Assembly (NCBI GenBank): GCA_050747525.1
Contig: JBOGOC010000025.1
Coordinates: 1 to 64,000, forward strand
From: JBOGOC01 sp050747525
Lineage (GTDB): Bacteria; Acidobacteriota; Polarisedimenticolia; JACPZX01; DASXTC01
Direction: 5' to 3'
DNA: 64,000 nt
Shown: one piece after another, positions 51,359 to 60,682 of the stretch
Position numbering within the stretch: position 1 is the stretch's first letter
Layout: every line of letters begins with the position of its first letter
The notes under the pieces: generated by a model
Databases searched by the model: none
Seen by the model: the letters and a program-made list of their open reading frames with translations, nothing else
What the model was told of the DNA's origin: nothing
Made by a program: the position numbers and the translations under genes

Positions 51359-52597
51359 TCAATCCATCTGGCGTCTCAGGAACGTCGGGACGTCCAGGTC
51401 ATCCTTCAGGTTGGTGAAGTTGGGGCCGTAGCCTCCCTCCTCCGTGCCGCTGAAGGCGACCGGCCGTGTCTGCCCCTTGCGCAGGAACGGGGTGTCGGGC
51501 CTGGCCGCCGCGGGTGGCGCCTCCGGATCCAGCCTCGAGGACACCGCCTGCCGGCGCGTGGTGGTCGCGCGCGCGTGCTCCTCGCGCGCGGCGCGCGACG
51601 AGTCGCGGAAGCCGGTGGCGATCACGGTCACCTTGAGGGCGTCGCCCATCTTCTCGTCGATCACCGTGCCGAAGATGATGTTGGCCTCGTCGTGCGCGGC
51701 CTCGTGCACCAGGTTCGACGCCTCGGCCACCTCGAACAGCGTCATGGAGGGGCCGCCGGTGATGTTGATGAGCACGCCGCGGGCGCCGTCGATCGTGGCG
51801 TCCTCCAGCAGCGGCGAGGAGATCGCCCGCTGGGCCGCCTCGGTGGCGCGGCGCTCGCCGGTGGCGATGCCGGTCCCCATGAGGGCCATCCCCATGCCGC
51901 TCATGATCGTCTTGACGTCGGCGAAGTCGAGGTTGATCTCGCCGGGGATGGTGATCAGGTCCGAGATCCCCTGCACCGCCTGGCGCAGCACGTCGTCCGC
52001 GATGAGGAACGCCGCCTGCAGCGAGGTGTTGCGGTCCACCGTGGACAGCAGCCGCTCGTTGGGGATGCAGATCACCGTGTCCACGCACTCGCGCAGCTCG
52101 CGCAGCCCCATCTCGGCCTGCTCGCGCCGCTTGCGCCCCTCGAACGAGAAGGGCTTGGTGACGACCGCCACCACCAGGGCGCCCAGCTCCGACGCCAGGT
52201 TCGCCACGATGGGGGTCGCCCCCGTGCCGGTGCCACCGCCCAGGCCGGTGGTGATGAAGACCATGTCGGCCCCGTGCAGCGCTTCGAGCAGCTTCTCGGT
52301 GTCCTCCAGGGCCGCCTGCCGCCCGACCTCGGGGTTGGATCCCGCGCCCAGCCCCTTGGTCAGCTTGCTGCCGATCTGCAGCCGCACCGGCGCCTTGGCG
52401 CTCTTGAGCGCCTGGCAGTCGGTGTTGGCCACCATGAAGTCCACGCCGGTCATCTTGGCCATGATCATGCGGTTCACGGCGTTGGAGCCGCCGCCGCCCA
52501 CGCCGATGACCTTGATGCGCGCGCCCAGAACCGGCTCGTCTTCGAAGCTGAGCTTGACCTTTCCCTTCGCGTCCTGCCCATCATCCATTCTGATCAT
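51359..52597 (-). CDS. ftsZ: Cell division GTPase FtsZ
   Basis: Tubulin-like GTPase that forms the Z ring, 412 residues. The GTP-binding signature is GLGGGTGTGATP, the N-terminal glycine stretch is VIGVGGGGSNAVNRM, and the T7 synergy loop is NLDFADVKTIM. The C-terminal conserved peptide for FtsA/ZipA is LDVPTFLRRQMD. ATG 52597 is chosen because GGGGGA lies about 7 bases upstream; GTG 52600 and a later ATG at 52588 are possible. A spacer-rich linker of about 60 residues precedes the tail. Last gene of the dcw cluster. Confidence 0.97.
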   Translation of the reverse strand: MIRMDDGQDAKGKVKLSFEDEPVLGARIKVIGVGGGGSNAVNRMIMAKMTGVDFMVANTDCQALKSAKAPVRLQIGSKLTKGLGAGSNPEVGRQAALEDTEKLLEALHGADMVFITTGLGGGTGTGATPIVANLASELGALVVAVVTKPFSFEGRKRREQAEMGLRELRECVDTVICIPNERLLSTVDRNTSLQAAFLIADDVLRQAVQGISDLITIPGEINLDFADVKTIMSGMGMALMGTGIATGERRATEAAQRAISSPLLEDATIDGARGVLINITGGPSMTLFEVAEASNLVHEAAHDEANIIFGTVIDEKMGDALKVTVIATGFRDSSRAAREEHARATTTRRQAVSSRLDPEAPPAAARPDTPFLRKGQTRPVAFSGTEEGGYGPNFTNLKDDLDVPTFLRRQMD

Positions 52598-52630
52598 CAC
52601 ATCCCCCGGGTTACCATTTGACGCCCCTGA

Positions 52631-53869
52631 CTAGAAAAGCTCGCTGAACCACGACTTCACTCTCACAGCCGTCTTCCACGGGATGAAGCCCGGCATGTAC
52701 GTCTTCTGTGCCTGGGCCGGCGAGGCGGCTCCGTACATCACCAGCCCCACCGCGGTCGAGAAGATGGGGCTGCTCACCCCGTCCACCAGCCCGCCGACCC
52801 CCGTCGGCGCGCCGCGGCGCACCGGGAGGTCGAAGATCTGCTCGGCGATCTCGGGCACCCCCTCCAGGATCGCCCCGCCTCCGGTCACCACGAGCCCCGA
52901 AGTCAGGCTGTCCTCGTAGCCCGCCCGCTCGATCTCCTCCTGCAGCAGGTTGAAGATCTCCTCCGTGCGGGGCTGCAGCACCTCGCAGAGGATGTGGCGC
53001 GACAGCACCCGCGGCTTGCGACCGCCCACGCTGGGCACCTCGATGGTCTGGTCGTCGTCCACCAGGCTGGCCAGGGCGCAGCCGAACTTCACCTTGATGC
53101 GCTCGGCCTCGGGGACCGGCGTGCGCAGCCCGACTGCGATGTCGTTGGTGAAGTGATCGCCTCCGGTGGGGAGCACCGCCGTGTGGCAGATGGCGCCGTG
53201 GATGAACAGCGCCAGGTCGGTGGTGCCGCCGCCGATGTCCACCAGGGCGACGCCCAGCTCCTTCTCGTCGTGCGTGAGCGCCGTCTCGGACGCGGCAAGC
53301 TGCTCGAGCACCATCTCCACCACCTCGATGCCGGCGCGGTTCACGCAGTTGGTGATGTTGCTGAGCGAGGAGATGGCCCCGGTGACCAGATGCACGTTGG
53401 CCTCCAGGCGCGAGCCGGTCATGCCCACCGGATCCCGGATGCCGTCCTGGTCGTCCAGGATGAAGTCACGCGGCACCGCGTGGAAGATGGTGCGGTCGGC
53501 GGGCAGCTGGACCGCGCGCGCCGACTCGATCACGCGCTCGACATCCTCGGCGTTCACCTCCCGCTCGCGCCCCGCGATAGAGATGACGCCGCGGCTGTTG
53601 AACCCCTTGATGTGCCCCCCCGCCACGCCCACGAAGGCCCGCTCCACGCTCACGCCGGCCATCAGCTCGGCCTCCTCCACGGCCGACTTGAGGGCGTCCA
53701 CGGTCTGATCCACGTTGACGACGACGCCTTTGCGCAACCCGCGGGAGGCCGAGCGCCCGATCCCGATCACGTCGAGCCCCCCGCTGTCTTTCTTTTCGGC
53801 GATGACACAGCAGATCTTCGTGGTCCCGATGTCCAGCCCGACCACGAACCGGTCGTTCTTACGACCCAT
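52631..53869 (-). CDS. ftsA: Cell division protein FtsA
   Basis: Actin-like protein that tethers FtsZ to the membrane, 412 residues. ATPase motifs are VVGLDIGTTKICCVIAE and VALVDIGGGTTDLALF, and GLVVTGGGAILEGVPE near the C-terminus. The last helix KTAVRVKSWFSELF is the amphipathic membrane-targeting sequence. ATG 53869 overlaps the ftsQ stop as TGATG with GGAGAG just upstream. FtsZ follows 33 bases after its stop. Confidence 0.97.
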   Translation of the reverse strand: MGRKNDRFVVGLDIGTTKICCVIAEKKDSGGLDVIGIGRSASRGLRKGVVVNVDQTVDALKSAVEEAELMAGVSVERAFVGVAGGHIKGFNSRGVISIAGREREVNAEDVERVIESARAVQLPADRTIFHAVPRDFILDDQDGIRDPVGMTGSRLEANVHLVTGAISSLSNITNCVNRAGIEVVEMVLEQLAASETALTHDEKELGVALVDIGGGTTDLALFIHGAICHTAVLPTGGDHFTNDIAVGLRTPVPEAERIKVKFGCALASLVDDDQTIEVPSVGGRKPRVLSRHILCEVLQPRTEEIFNLLQEEIERAGYEDSLTSGLVVTGGGAILEGVPEIAEQIFDLPVRRGAPTGVGGLVDGVSSPIFSTAVGLVMYGAASPAQAQKTYMPGFIPWKTAVRVKSWFSELF

Positions 53870-54753
53870 CACTCTCCTCCGTTCCTGGTCCTATGTTGCG
53901 CAGCGGGCATGACCGCGATGCGGTCGCGCCAGCGCAGATCCACGTACTCGATGGCTTCCTCACCGTCCCCTCCGATCTCGTCGCGCAGGGCGAGATACCC
54001 CGGCAGGTTCAGCAGCGGCTCGTCGGCGGACAGCCTCACGTCGTGCTCCGTCCCCTCGAGCCTCAGCACCACCTCGTGCTCGCGCGCGACGTCGATCTCC
54101 GAGATCTCCTTCCAGAGCGACGGCGCTTTCGCCGCCAGCTCGGCCGACACCCGCGCGCCGTCGGCCAGGGCGTGCCGCAGGCGCTCCTCGCCACCCTCCG
54201 CGCGCAACCCGTCGAGCCCCTTCACCAGCGGAAAGTCGTACCGCGCATAGCGGGGGCCGTAGCGATCGATGGGAAGGCCGCGCTCGTCCAGCAGCCAGAC
54301 CACGCCGTCCAGCAGCGCCAGGCCTCCGGCGGTGCGCTCCCCCACCGTGATGATCAGCGAGGAGGGGAGCTTTCTCTCGATGCGCACCCCGCCCCCCGCG
54401 CCCACCCAGGGGTGGCGGCGCACCCGCTTCTCCACTTCGGGCAGCGCGATGGTGAGGAGGTTGCGCCCCGACCACTCGGCCACCAGCTCGCGCACCTCGT
54501 CTTCGCGCGCTTCCCGCGTGCCGCGCACCACGACGTTCTCCAGCCGGAAGTGACCCGGGCCAAGCGACCAGCGCACCGCGGCGCCGCCGGCCGCCACCAG
54601 GGCGGCCAGCCCGGCCGCCAAGGCCACCGACATCACCACCCAGCGCGCGGCGGTGCGGCGCCGTCGGCGCGCGCGCACCTTGCGGTTCCCTTCCCGGCGC
54701 AGATAGCGCAGGTCGGGCCTCGCGGCAGGCCGCGGCGAGGGGCGCAGGCTCAT
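53869..54753 (-). CDS. ftsQ: Cell division protein FtsQ (DivIB)
   Basis: A 294-residue bitopic division protein. A basic cytoplasmic N-terminus (REGNRKVRARRRRRTAARW) precedes one membrane helix (about 38-60), then the POTRA domain (FRLENVVVRGTREAREDEVRELV) and the FtsQ domain (LIITVGERTAGGLALLDGVVWLLDERGLPI). Length and order are standard. It connects FtsL/FtsB, which are not encoded in this window, to the Z ring. ATG 54753 follows the murB stop by four bases; its TGA overlaps ftsA. Confidence 0.93.
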   Translation of the reverse strand: MSLRPSPRPAARPDLRYLRREGNRKVRARRRRRTAARWVVMSVALAAGLAALVAAGGAAVRWSLGPGHFRLENVVVRGTREAREDEVRELVAEWSGRNLLTIALPEVEKRVRRHPWVGAGGGVRIERKLPSSLIITVGERTAGGLALLDGVVWLLDERGLPIDRYGPRYARYDFPLVKGLDGLRAEGGEERLRHALADGARVSAELAAKAPSLWKEISEIDVAREHEVVLRLEGTEHDVRLSADEPLLNLPGYLALRDEIGGDGEEAIEYVDLRWRDRIAVMPAAQHRTRNGGE

Positions 54754-54757
54754 CGGA

Positions 54758-55660
54758 TCACGTCCACAGAATCACTTCCTCCTGGAGCTGGACTCCGGAC
54801 CGGGCCCGGACTTCGCGCTTGATCAGATCCAGCAGCGCCAGCACGTCCTCGGCCGTCGCATCCCCGCGATTGACGATGAAGTTGCCGTGCACGGTGGACA
54901 CCGACGCCCCGCCCACGCTCGTCCCCTTCAGGCCCAGCGAGTCGATCAGCCGCCCCGCCGAATCGCCCGGCGGGTTCCTGAAGACGCATCCCGCCGACCG
55001 CTCTCCGGGAGGCTGCGACGACAGGCGTCTCGTGGAGATCTCCTTGAGCCGCTCGCGAAGCGCATCGGGATCCCCCGGCGTCAGCTCGAACACCACCTCC
55101 ACGATCACCTCGCCGCCACGGAAGGGGGACATCCGGTACGAGAAGTCCGATGGCCCCACCGCGCGGCGCCGCAACGTGCCGTCGGGCTCCACGCAGGCGA
55201 CCTCGCGCACCACGTCGGACATCTGCCCCCCGTACGAGCCCGCGTTCATGTACACCGTCCCCCCGACCGTGCCGGGGATCCCTTCCGCGAACTCCAGCCC
55301 GCCCAGGCCCCTGTCCACGCACTGCCGCACCAGCTTCTTCACCACCAGCCCGCACCCGGCGGCGACCCGGTTCCCCTCCACGCGGGGCCCGTGCTTGATG
55401 CCGCGCGTCAGCACGATCGGATCGAAGAAGGGGCCCGGGCCCGCGATCAGGTTGGCGCCGCCGCCCACCACGCGCGGCGAGACACCCGCCGCCCGCAGCT
55501 CGCGCAACACGCGCTGCAGGGACTCGATGGTGCCGGGCCGCAGCAGCCAGGCCACCGGACCTCCCACGCCGATGGTGGTGAACTCCGCCATCGAGCGCCC
55601 CGTGTCCACCGGCACGCCGCAGCGCGCCGCGATGACATCCACGGTTTCCGGCGGGCTCAT
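54758..55660 (-). CDS. murB: UDP-N-acetylenolpyruvoylglucosamine reductase
   Basis: FAD enzyme that completes UDP-N-acetylmuramate, 300 residues of the shorter type II form. FAD-binding segments are TTIGVGGPVAWLLRP, VVGGGANLI and LGGLEFAEGIPGTVGGTVYMNAG. RSAGCVFRNPPG holds a Cys where E. coli has the catalytic Ser, a variation common in type II MurB. ATG 55660 follows the murC TGA with no gap. No Ddl gene separates murB from ftsQ, unlike in many bacteria. Confidence 0.97.
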   Translation of the reverse strand: MSPPETVDVIAARCGVPVDTGRSMAEFTTIGVGGPVAWLLRPGTIESLQRVLRELRAAGVSPRVVGGGANLIAGPGPFFDPIVLTRGIKHGPRVEGNRVAAGCGLVVKKLVRQCVDRGLGGLEFAEGIPGTVGGTVYMNAGSYGGQMSDVVREVACVEPDGTLRRRAVGPSDFSYRMSPFRGGEVIVEVVFELTPGDPDALRERLKEISTRRLSSQPPGERSAGCVFRNPPGDSAGRLIDSLGLKGTSVGGASVSTVHGNFIVNRGDATAEDVLALLDLIKREVRARSGVQLQEEVILWT

Positions 55661-57049
55661 TCAAGCCGCCTCCTTCAGATATCGCTCGCCCACCTTCCAG
55701 ACGTCCCCGGCGCCCAGCGTGATCAGCATGTCGCCCGGCTGCAGCGCCTTCCGCGCCAGGCGCCCCGCTTCGTCCAGGTCCTTCGCGTACAGGGTCTGGC
55801 GGTGCCCGTGCAGCGTGACCGCCTCGGCCAGCGTCTCCCCCGTCACGCCGGGGATGGGCTCCTCTCCCGCGCGATAGATCTCGGTGACGATCAGCACGTC
55901 CGCCTGGTAGAACGAGCGCGAGAAGTCCTCCATGAGCGCGGCCACGCGCGTGTACCGGTGCGGCTGGAAGACGACCACCGTGCGGCGCTTCCATCCTTCC
56001 TTCGCGGCCGACAGCGTGGCGCGGATCTCCGTGGGATGGTGGCCGTAGTCGTCCACCACCATGATGTTGCCCACCTCTCCCTTGAGCTGGAAGCGCCGGT
56101 CGGCCCCCGAGAACTGGGCGAGGTGGTGCGCGATGTCGGAGAACTTCAGATCGAACTCCAGCCCCACGCCGATGGCGGCCAGCGCGTTGTGCACGCTGTG
56201 GCGCCCCGGCACTTTGAGCCGCACGTCTCCCAGCCAGCGGCCCCGCGCGGTCACTTCGAAGCGCGTGTCGAACCCCTTCAGCTCGACGTTGGTGGCCACC
56301 AGGTCCGCCTGGCTGGCCAGGCCGTATGTGAGGAGGGTGCGCGACAGGCGCGGGATGATGGCCTGGATCTGGGGATCGTCCAGGCAGACCACCCCCACCC
56401 CGTAGAAGGGGACCTTGTTGAGGAACCCGGCGAACGCGTCCACCAGGGCTTCCATGCTGCCGTAATGGTTGAGGTGCTCGGCGTCGATGTTGGTGACCAC
56501 GGCGATGGTGGGAGCCAGGCCGAGGAACGACCCGTCGCTCTCGTCGGCCTCCGCCACCATGAGATCGCCGCTCCCCAGCTTCGCGCCGCTTCCCAGGATG
56601 TTGAGGCGGCCGCCGATCACGATGGTGGGATCGAGCCCGCCGCCCGACAGCACCTGGGCCACCATGGCGGTGGTGGAGGTCTTGCCGTGCGAGCCGGCGA
56701 TGGCCACCCCGTACTTCATGCGCATCAGCTCGCCCAGCATCTCCGCGCGCGGAATGACCGGCACTTTGCGGTGGCGCGCCTCGACGACCTCGGGGTTGTT
56801 GGAGGAGACGGCCGAGGAGATCACCACCACGTCGGCCCCCTCGATGTGGGCGGCCTCGTGGCCGCTGAACACGCGTGCCCCAAGGCTCGCCAGCCGCTCG
56901 GTGACGGGCGTGCGCGCCAGGTCGGACCCCGACACGGTGAAGCTGAGATTGAGCAGCACCTCGGCGATGCCGCTCATGCCCGATCCGCCAATGCCGACGA
57001 AGTGGATGTGCTGCGCCTTGCGGAACAGCGGGTTGCGCGGCGGGCTCAT
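55661..57049 (-). CDS. murC: UDP-N-acetylmuramate-L-alanine ligase
   Basis: ATP-dependent ligase that adds L-alanine, 462 residues. Motifs are HFVGIGGSGMSGIAEVL (nucleotide substrate), the P-loop IAGSHGKTSTTAMVA, EADESDGSFLGL, HSVHNALAAIGVG and VVDDYGHHPTEIRATL, all typical. ATG 57049 overlaps the murG stop (ATGA); the GTG at 57091 is within murG and less likely. Separate from MurB, not fused. Confidence 0.97.
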   Translation of the reverse strand: MSPPRNPLFRKAQHIHFVGIGGSGMSGIAEVLLNLSFTVSGSDLARTPVTERLASLGARVFSGHEAAHIEGADVVVISSAVSSNNPEVVEARHRKVPVIPRAEMLGELMRMKYGVAIAGSHGKTSTTAMVAQVLSGGGLDPTIVIGGRLNILGSGAKLGSGDLMVAEADESDGSFLGLAPTIAVVTNIDAEHLNHYGSMEALVDAFAGFLNKVPFYGVGVVCLDDPQIQAIIPRLSRTLLTYGLASQADLVATNVELKGFDTRFEVTARGRWLGDVRLKVPGRHSVHNALAAIGVGLEFDLKFSDIAHHLAQFSGADRRFQLKGEVGNIMVVDDYGHHPTEIRATLSAAKEGWKRRTVVVFQPHRYTRVAALMEDFSRSFYQADVLIVTEIYRAGEEPIPGVTGETLAEAVTLHGHRQTLYAKDLDEAGRLARKALQPGDMLITLGAGDVWKVGERYLKEAA

Positions 57050-58155
57050 GCGGCCCTCCCGCGCGGCTCTTTCACCATCAGCGCCACGCACAGGTCGGCC
57101 AGCCTCGACGCCGCGTCCAGGCGCGCCGCCGCGCGGCCGGCCTGCCCCATGCGCGCCAGGCGCGCGGGGTCGTCCAGCAGCGACGTCACCGCCGTCGCGA
57201 GCGCGGGGCCATCCAGCTGCGACTCGGTGACCACCACCGCGGCACCGGTGGCCTCCAGCCGGCGCGCGTTGAAGGTCTGGTGATCGTGGGCCGCTCCGGC
57301 GAAGGGGACCAGCACCGCCGGCCGCCCGGCCGCCATCAGCTCGGCCACGGTGGTGGCCCCGCTGCGGCAGACGACCAGGTCAGCACGCCCGAAGGCGCCG
57401 GCCATGTCGCGGATGAACGGCCGCACGTCCGCGCCCTGTTCCGTGAAGCCCGCCTGCCTGTAGGCCTGCGTCACCTCGGCCAGCGCCGCTTCTCCCGTCT
57501 GATGCGTGATGGTGAGGCGCCCGCGCAGGGCCGCCAGCCCCGGCAGCGACGCCGTCATGGCCCGGTTCAGCGCGCGCGAGCCCTGGCTGCCGCCGAACAC
57601 CAGCATGTGCCGCGGGGAGTCTGGAGCGCTCTCGCGCGCCGGGATCTGCCCGAACGCCCGCCGCACGGGGTTCCCCGTCACCACACCCCGCCCTCCCAGC
57701 CTGGCGATCGTCTCGGGAAAGCTCACCGCCACCTTCGTGACGAACGGAGCGAGCCAGCGGTTGGTCAGGCCGGGGATGTCGTTCTGCTCGTGGATCAAGG
57801 TCGGCGTGCGGCGCATCACCGCCGCCGCCAGCACCGGGCCGGAGGCGTACCCGCCCACTCCCACCACCAGAGCGGGGCGGGTGGACCCCAGGATCGACAG
57901 GCTTTGCAGGAGCGAAAACGGCACCAGTCCCATTCCTTTCATCCTCGGCCACAGACCCTTCGCCGAGATGCCGGCCGACCGGATGGTCAGCAGCCGGAAC
58001 CCCTCGGCCGGCACGATCTTCGATTCCAGCCCGCGCGCGGTTCCCACGAACAGCACCTCGCAGCCCGGCGTTCTCTCCATCAGCTCCCGGGCGATCGCGA
58101 GCCCCGGAAAGATGTGCCCTCCCGTTCCTCCTCCAGCCACCAGCACCGTGGGCAT
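57046..58155 (-). CDS. murG: Lipid II synthase MurG
   Basis: Membrane-associated GT-B glycosyltransferase that adds GlcNAc to lipid I, 369 residues. The N-terminal glycine loop VAGGGTGGHIFPGLAIA, GVGGYASGPVL, HEQNDIPGLTNR and the C-terminal FGGSQGSRALN and CRSGATTVAELMAAGRPAVLVPF are all present. Stop overlaps murC; start is one base past the ftsW stop. Confidence 0.98.
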   Translation of the reverse strand: MPTVLVAGGGTGGHIFPGLAIARELMERTPGCEVLFVGTARGLESKIVPAEGFRLLTIRSAGISAKGLWPRMKGMGLVPFSLLQSLSILGSTRPALVVGVGGYASGPVLAAAVMRRTPTLIHEQNDIPGLTNRWLAPFVTKVAVSFPETIARLGGRGVVTGNPVRRAFGQIPARESAPDSPRHMLVFGGSQGSRALNRAMTASLPGLAALRGRLTITHQTGEAALAEVTQAYRQAGFTEQGADVRPFIRDMAGAFGRADLVVCRSGATTVAELMAAGRPAVLVPFAGAAHDHQTFNARRLEATGAAVVVTESQLDGPALATAVTSLLDDPARLARMGQAGRAAARLDAASRLADLCVALMVKEPRGRAA

Positions 58156-58156
58156 G

Positions 58157-59245
58157 TCAGCGCGAGTACTGGCTGACGTTCAGCAGGATCCCCGAGGCCG
58201 CCAGCCCGGCGACCAGCGACGAGCCTCCATAAGAGATGAAGGGGAGCGGCAGTCCCTTGGCCGGCAGCATCCCCAGCGCGACCCCGATGTTGATCATCGC
58301 CTGCGCCACGAGGAAGATCGTCGTCCCCGCGGCCAGGTAGCACCCGAACATGTCCGGAGCGCGCGCCGCCGCGCGCAGCCCCCGCCACATCAGCACCAGA
58401 AAGGCCCCCGCCACCGCGACGGTCCCGATGAGGCCCAGCTCCTCGCCGATCACGGCGTACACGAAGTCGGTGTACGGGTAGGGCAGGAAGAACAGCTTCT
58501 GCCGCCCCTCGCCCAGGCCGCGCCCCGTTTCGCCTCCGGCTCCCACCGAGATGACCGACTGGCGCACGTGGTAGCCGGCCCCCTGCGGATCGGCGTCGGG
58601 GTCCAGGAACGCGGTCACCCGGCGCATCTGGTATCCCTTCATGGGGACCAGCACGAGCAGGGCCACCAGCCCAAGCACGGACACTGCGGCCAGGTAGCGC
58701 AGGCGCACGCCGCTGATGAACAGCATGGAGGCGGCCAGGATCGACAGCGCCACCGCGGTCCCGAGATCGGGCTGCAGCAGCACCAGGAATACGAAGAAGC
58801 CCGAGAGCACGAGGCAGGGGATGAGGGTCTTCTGCGACTGGATCTCCTCGCGATCGCGCTGCAGGCGCCAGGCCAGGAACAGGATGAGCGCAAGCTTGGC
58901 CAGTTCCGAGGGCTGAAGCGAGAGCGGTCCCAGCTTGAGCCACCGGTGCGTGCCGTTGATGGCCGGGCTGGCCAGCGAACCTACCAGAAGCAGGGCGGTC
59001 AGCCCGTACAGGGTGTACACGACCGGGCCGCTGGCCAGGGCGCGGTAGTTGGCGCGCATCAGCACCACCATCACCCCCAGCCCCACCGCCAGCGCGATCG
59101 ACTGGCGCACCAGGAAGTGATACGGGCTGCCGTACTGCTCGGCGGCCAGAACGGCCGACGCCGAGTACACCATCACCAGCCCGAGGACGCACAGCATCAT
59201 GATGGTGATGAACAGCACCCGATCGAACGCCAGCTTGCGGGGCAT
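58157..59245 (-). CDS. ftsW: SEDS glycosyltransferase FtsW
   Basis: Polytopic SEDS peptidoglycan polymerase of the divisome, 362 residues with about ten helices. Family blocks are QPSELAKLALILFLAW, FVFLVLLQPDLGTAVALSIL, GEELGLIGTVAVAGAFLVLMWRG and LPFISYGGSSLVAGLAASGILLNVSQ. It is FtsW rather than RodA by position in the dcw cluster. ATG 59245 shares its A with the murD stop (TGATG). Confidence 0.96.
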   Translation of the reverse strand: MPRKLAFDRVLFITIMMLCVLGLVMVYSASAVLAAEQYGSPYHFLVRQSIALAVGLGVMVVLMRANYRALASGPVVYTLYGLTALLLVGSLASPAINGTHRWLKLGPLSLQPSELAKLALILFLAWRLQRDREEIQSQKTLIPCLVLSGFFVFLVLLQPDLGTAVALSILAASMLFISGVRLRYLAAVSVLGLVALLVLVPMKGYQMRRVTAFLDPDADPQGAGYHVRQSVISVGAGGETGRGLGEGRQKLFFLPYPYTDFVYAVIGEELGLIGTVAVAGAFLVLMWRGLRAAARAPDMFGCYLAAGTTIFLVAQAMINIGVALGMLPAKGLPLPFISYGGSSLVAGLAASGILLNVSQYSR

Positions 59246-60675
59246 CAGGCGACCTCCCCGTTGAGGCGCCGTTGGTTGGATTTCCCGGGCGTGAGCTCGT
59301 GCACCAGCCGCCTGAAGTCCTCGCCGCGCTGGGCGAAGCCGGTGTAGGCGTCGAACGAGGCGCAGGCCGGGGCCAGCAGCACGACGTCGCCCGGGCGCGC
59401 GCAGCCCGCCGCGGCCGACACCGCGTCGGCCAGGGAGCCGGTCTTCACCAGGCTCATCACCGCGCCGTCGAGCCGGGCGGCGATGTCCGGGCCGGCCTTG
59501 CCGAAGGTGATCAGCGCCCTCACGCCGCCGGGGAGCGCGGCCAGCGGCTCGCGCAGATCCTCGAATGCGCCTCCCTTGTCGTACCCACCCAGCAGCAGCA
59601 CCAGAGGCTCGTTGAAAGCCTGCAGCGCGCGCATCGTGGCTCCCACGTTGGTGGCCTTGGAGTCGTTGTACCAGCTGACTCCACCCAGGGTGGCCACCAG
59701 CTCCAGCCGGTGCGGCAGCCCGCGGAACTCGCGCACCGCGCGCGCGGCCGCATCCAGGGGGGCTCCGCAGAAGCGCGCCGCGGCCGCCGAGGCCAGGACG
59801 TTCTCCAGGTTGTGCCGCCCGCGCAGCGGCACCTCCGCCGCGGGCATCAGCACGTCGTCGCGTCCGTCGTGGCGCAGGATCAGCTTCCTGTCCCGCAGCA
59901 CCGCGCCTTCGTTGAGGTCCTGGGTGAGACTGAAGGGGAACACGCGCGCCGTCAGCTTTCCGGCCATCCGGCGCGTGAAGGGATCGTCCCAGTTCACGAC
60001 GGCCGCGTCGCCGTCCCGCTGGTTCATGAAGATCCGCTCCTTGGCGGCGTAGTATTCGTCGCTGCTGGCGTAGCGGTCCTGATGATCGGGGCTGAGGTTC
60101 AGCAGCACCGCCACTCTCGGAGCGAGCGTCACGATCCCCTCGAGCTGGAAGGACGACAGCTCGACCACGTAGTGCATCCGCTCGGCGGCCCTGTCGTCGA
60201 GCGCCTCATCGGCCTCCACGACTTCCAGGAGGGGCGTGCCGATGTTGCCGCACACGCGCGTGGGAAAGCCGGCGGCCTTCAGCATCCGCCCGGTCAACTC
60301 GGTGACCGTGCTCTTGCCGTTGCTCCCGGTGATCCCCACCATCACGCCGCGCAGCGCCCGCGCCGCAAGCTCCACCTCGGCCAGAACCGGCACCCCCGCG
60401 GCCTTCGCGCCGGCGAGCGCCGGAGCCGTGGGAGGGACGCCGGGGGAGGCGATCACGGCCTCGCATCCTGCGAAGAGAGAGGCGTCCTGCGCCGCCTCGG
60501 CCAGCCTCAGCGTCACGCCCAGAGACTCCATTGCGGCGGGGGCCGGCCCCAGCGCGTCGCGGCTCTTGCCGTCGGCGGCCGTCACCTGCGCGCCGTGGCG
60601 CGCCAGGTAGCCTGCCGCCGCCACGCCCGACACCCCCAGCCCCATCACCCCCACCCGCCTCCATGGAATGTTCAT
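59245..60675 (-). CDS. murD: UDP-N-acetylmuramoylalanine-D-glutamate ligase
   Basis: ATP-dependent ligase that adds D-glutamate, 476 residues. Motifs are VGVMGLGVSGVAAAGYLARHG, the P-loop ITGSNGKSTVTELTG, LELSSFQLEG-equivalent VVELSSFQLEGI, NLSPDHQDRYAS, HNLENVLASAAAARF and WYNDSKATNVGATM. Its Lys site is in the usual MurD place. Starts seven bases after the mraY stop; overlaps ftsW by TGATG. Confidence 0.97.
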   Translation of the reverse strand: MNIPWRRVGVMGLGVSGVAAAGYLARHGAQVTAADGKSRDALGPAPAAMESLGVTLRLAEAAQDASLFAGCEAVIASPGVPPTAPALAGAKAAGVPVLAEVELAARALRGVMVGITGSNGKSTVTELTGRMLKAAGFPTRVCGNIGTPLLEVVEADEALDDRAAERMHYVVELSSFQLEGIVTLAPRVAVLLNLSPDHQDRYASSDEYYAAKERIFMNQRDGDAAVVNWDDPFTRRMAGKLTARVFPFSLTQDLNEGAVLRDRKLILRHDGRDDVLMPAAEVPLRGRHNLENVLASAAAARFCGAPLDAAARAVREFRGLPHRLELVATLGGVSWYNDSKATNVGATMRALQAFNEPLVLLLGGYDKGGAFEDLREPLAALPGGVRALITFGKAGPDIAARLDGAVMSLVKTGSLADAVSAAAGCARPGDVVLLAPACASFDAYTGFAQRGEDFRRLVHELTPGKSNQRRLNGEVA

Positions 60676-60682
60676 GGCCGCC

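Noticed and set aside
51201..51362. Longer N-terminus of the HEAT protein
   Set aside because: The extension lies over the ftsZ terminator and has no signal sequence; ATG 51200 starts a clean signal peptide with a ribosome site.
54887..57283. 798-residue plus-strand reading frame opposite murB, murC and murG
   Set aside because: Shadow of three conserved genes; composition rich in His, Arg and Gln without motifs.
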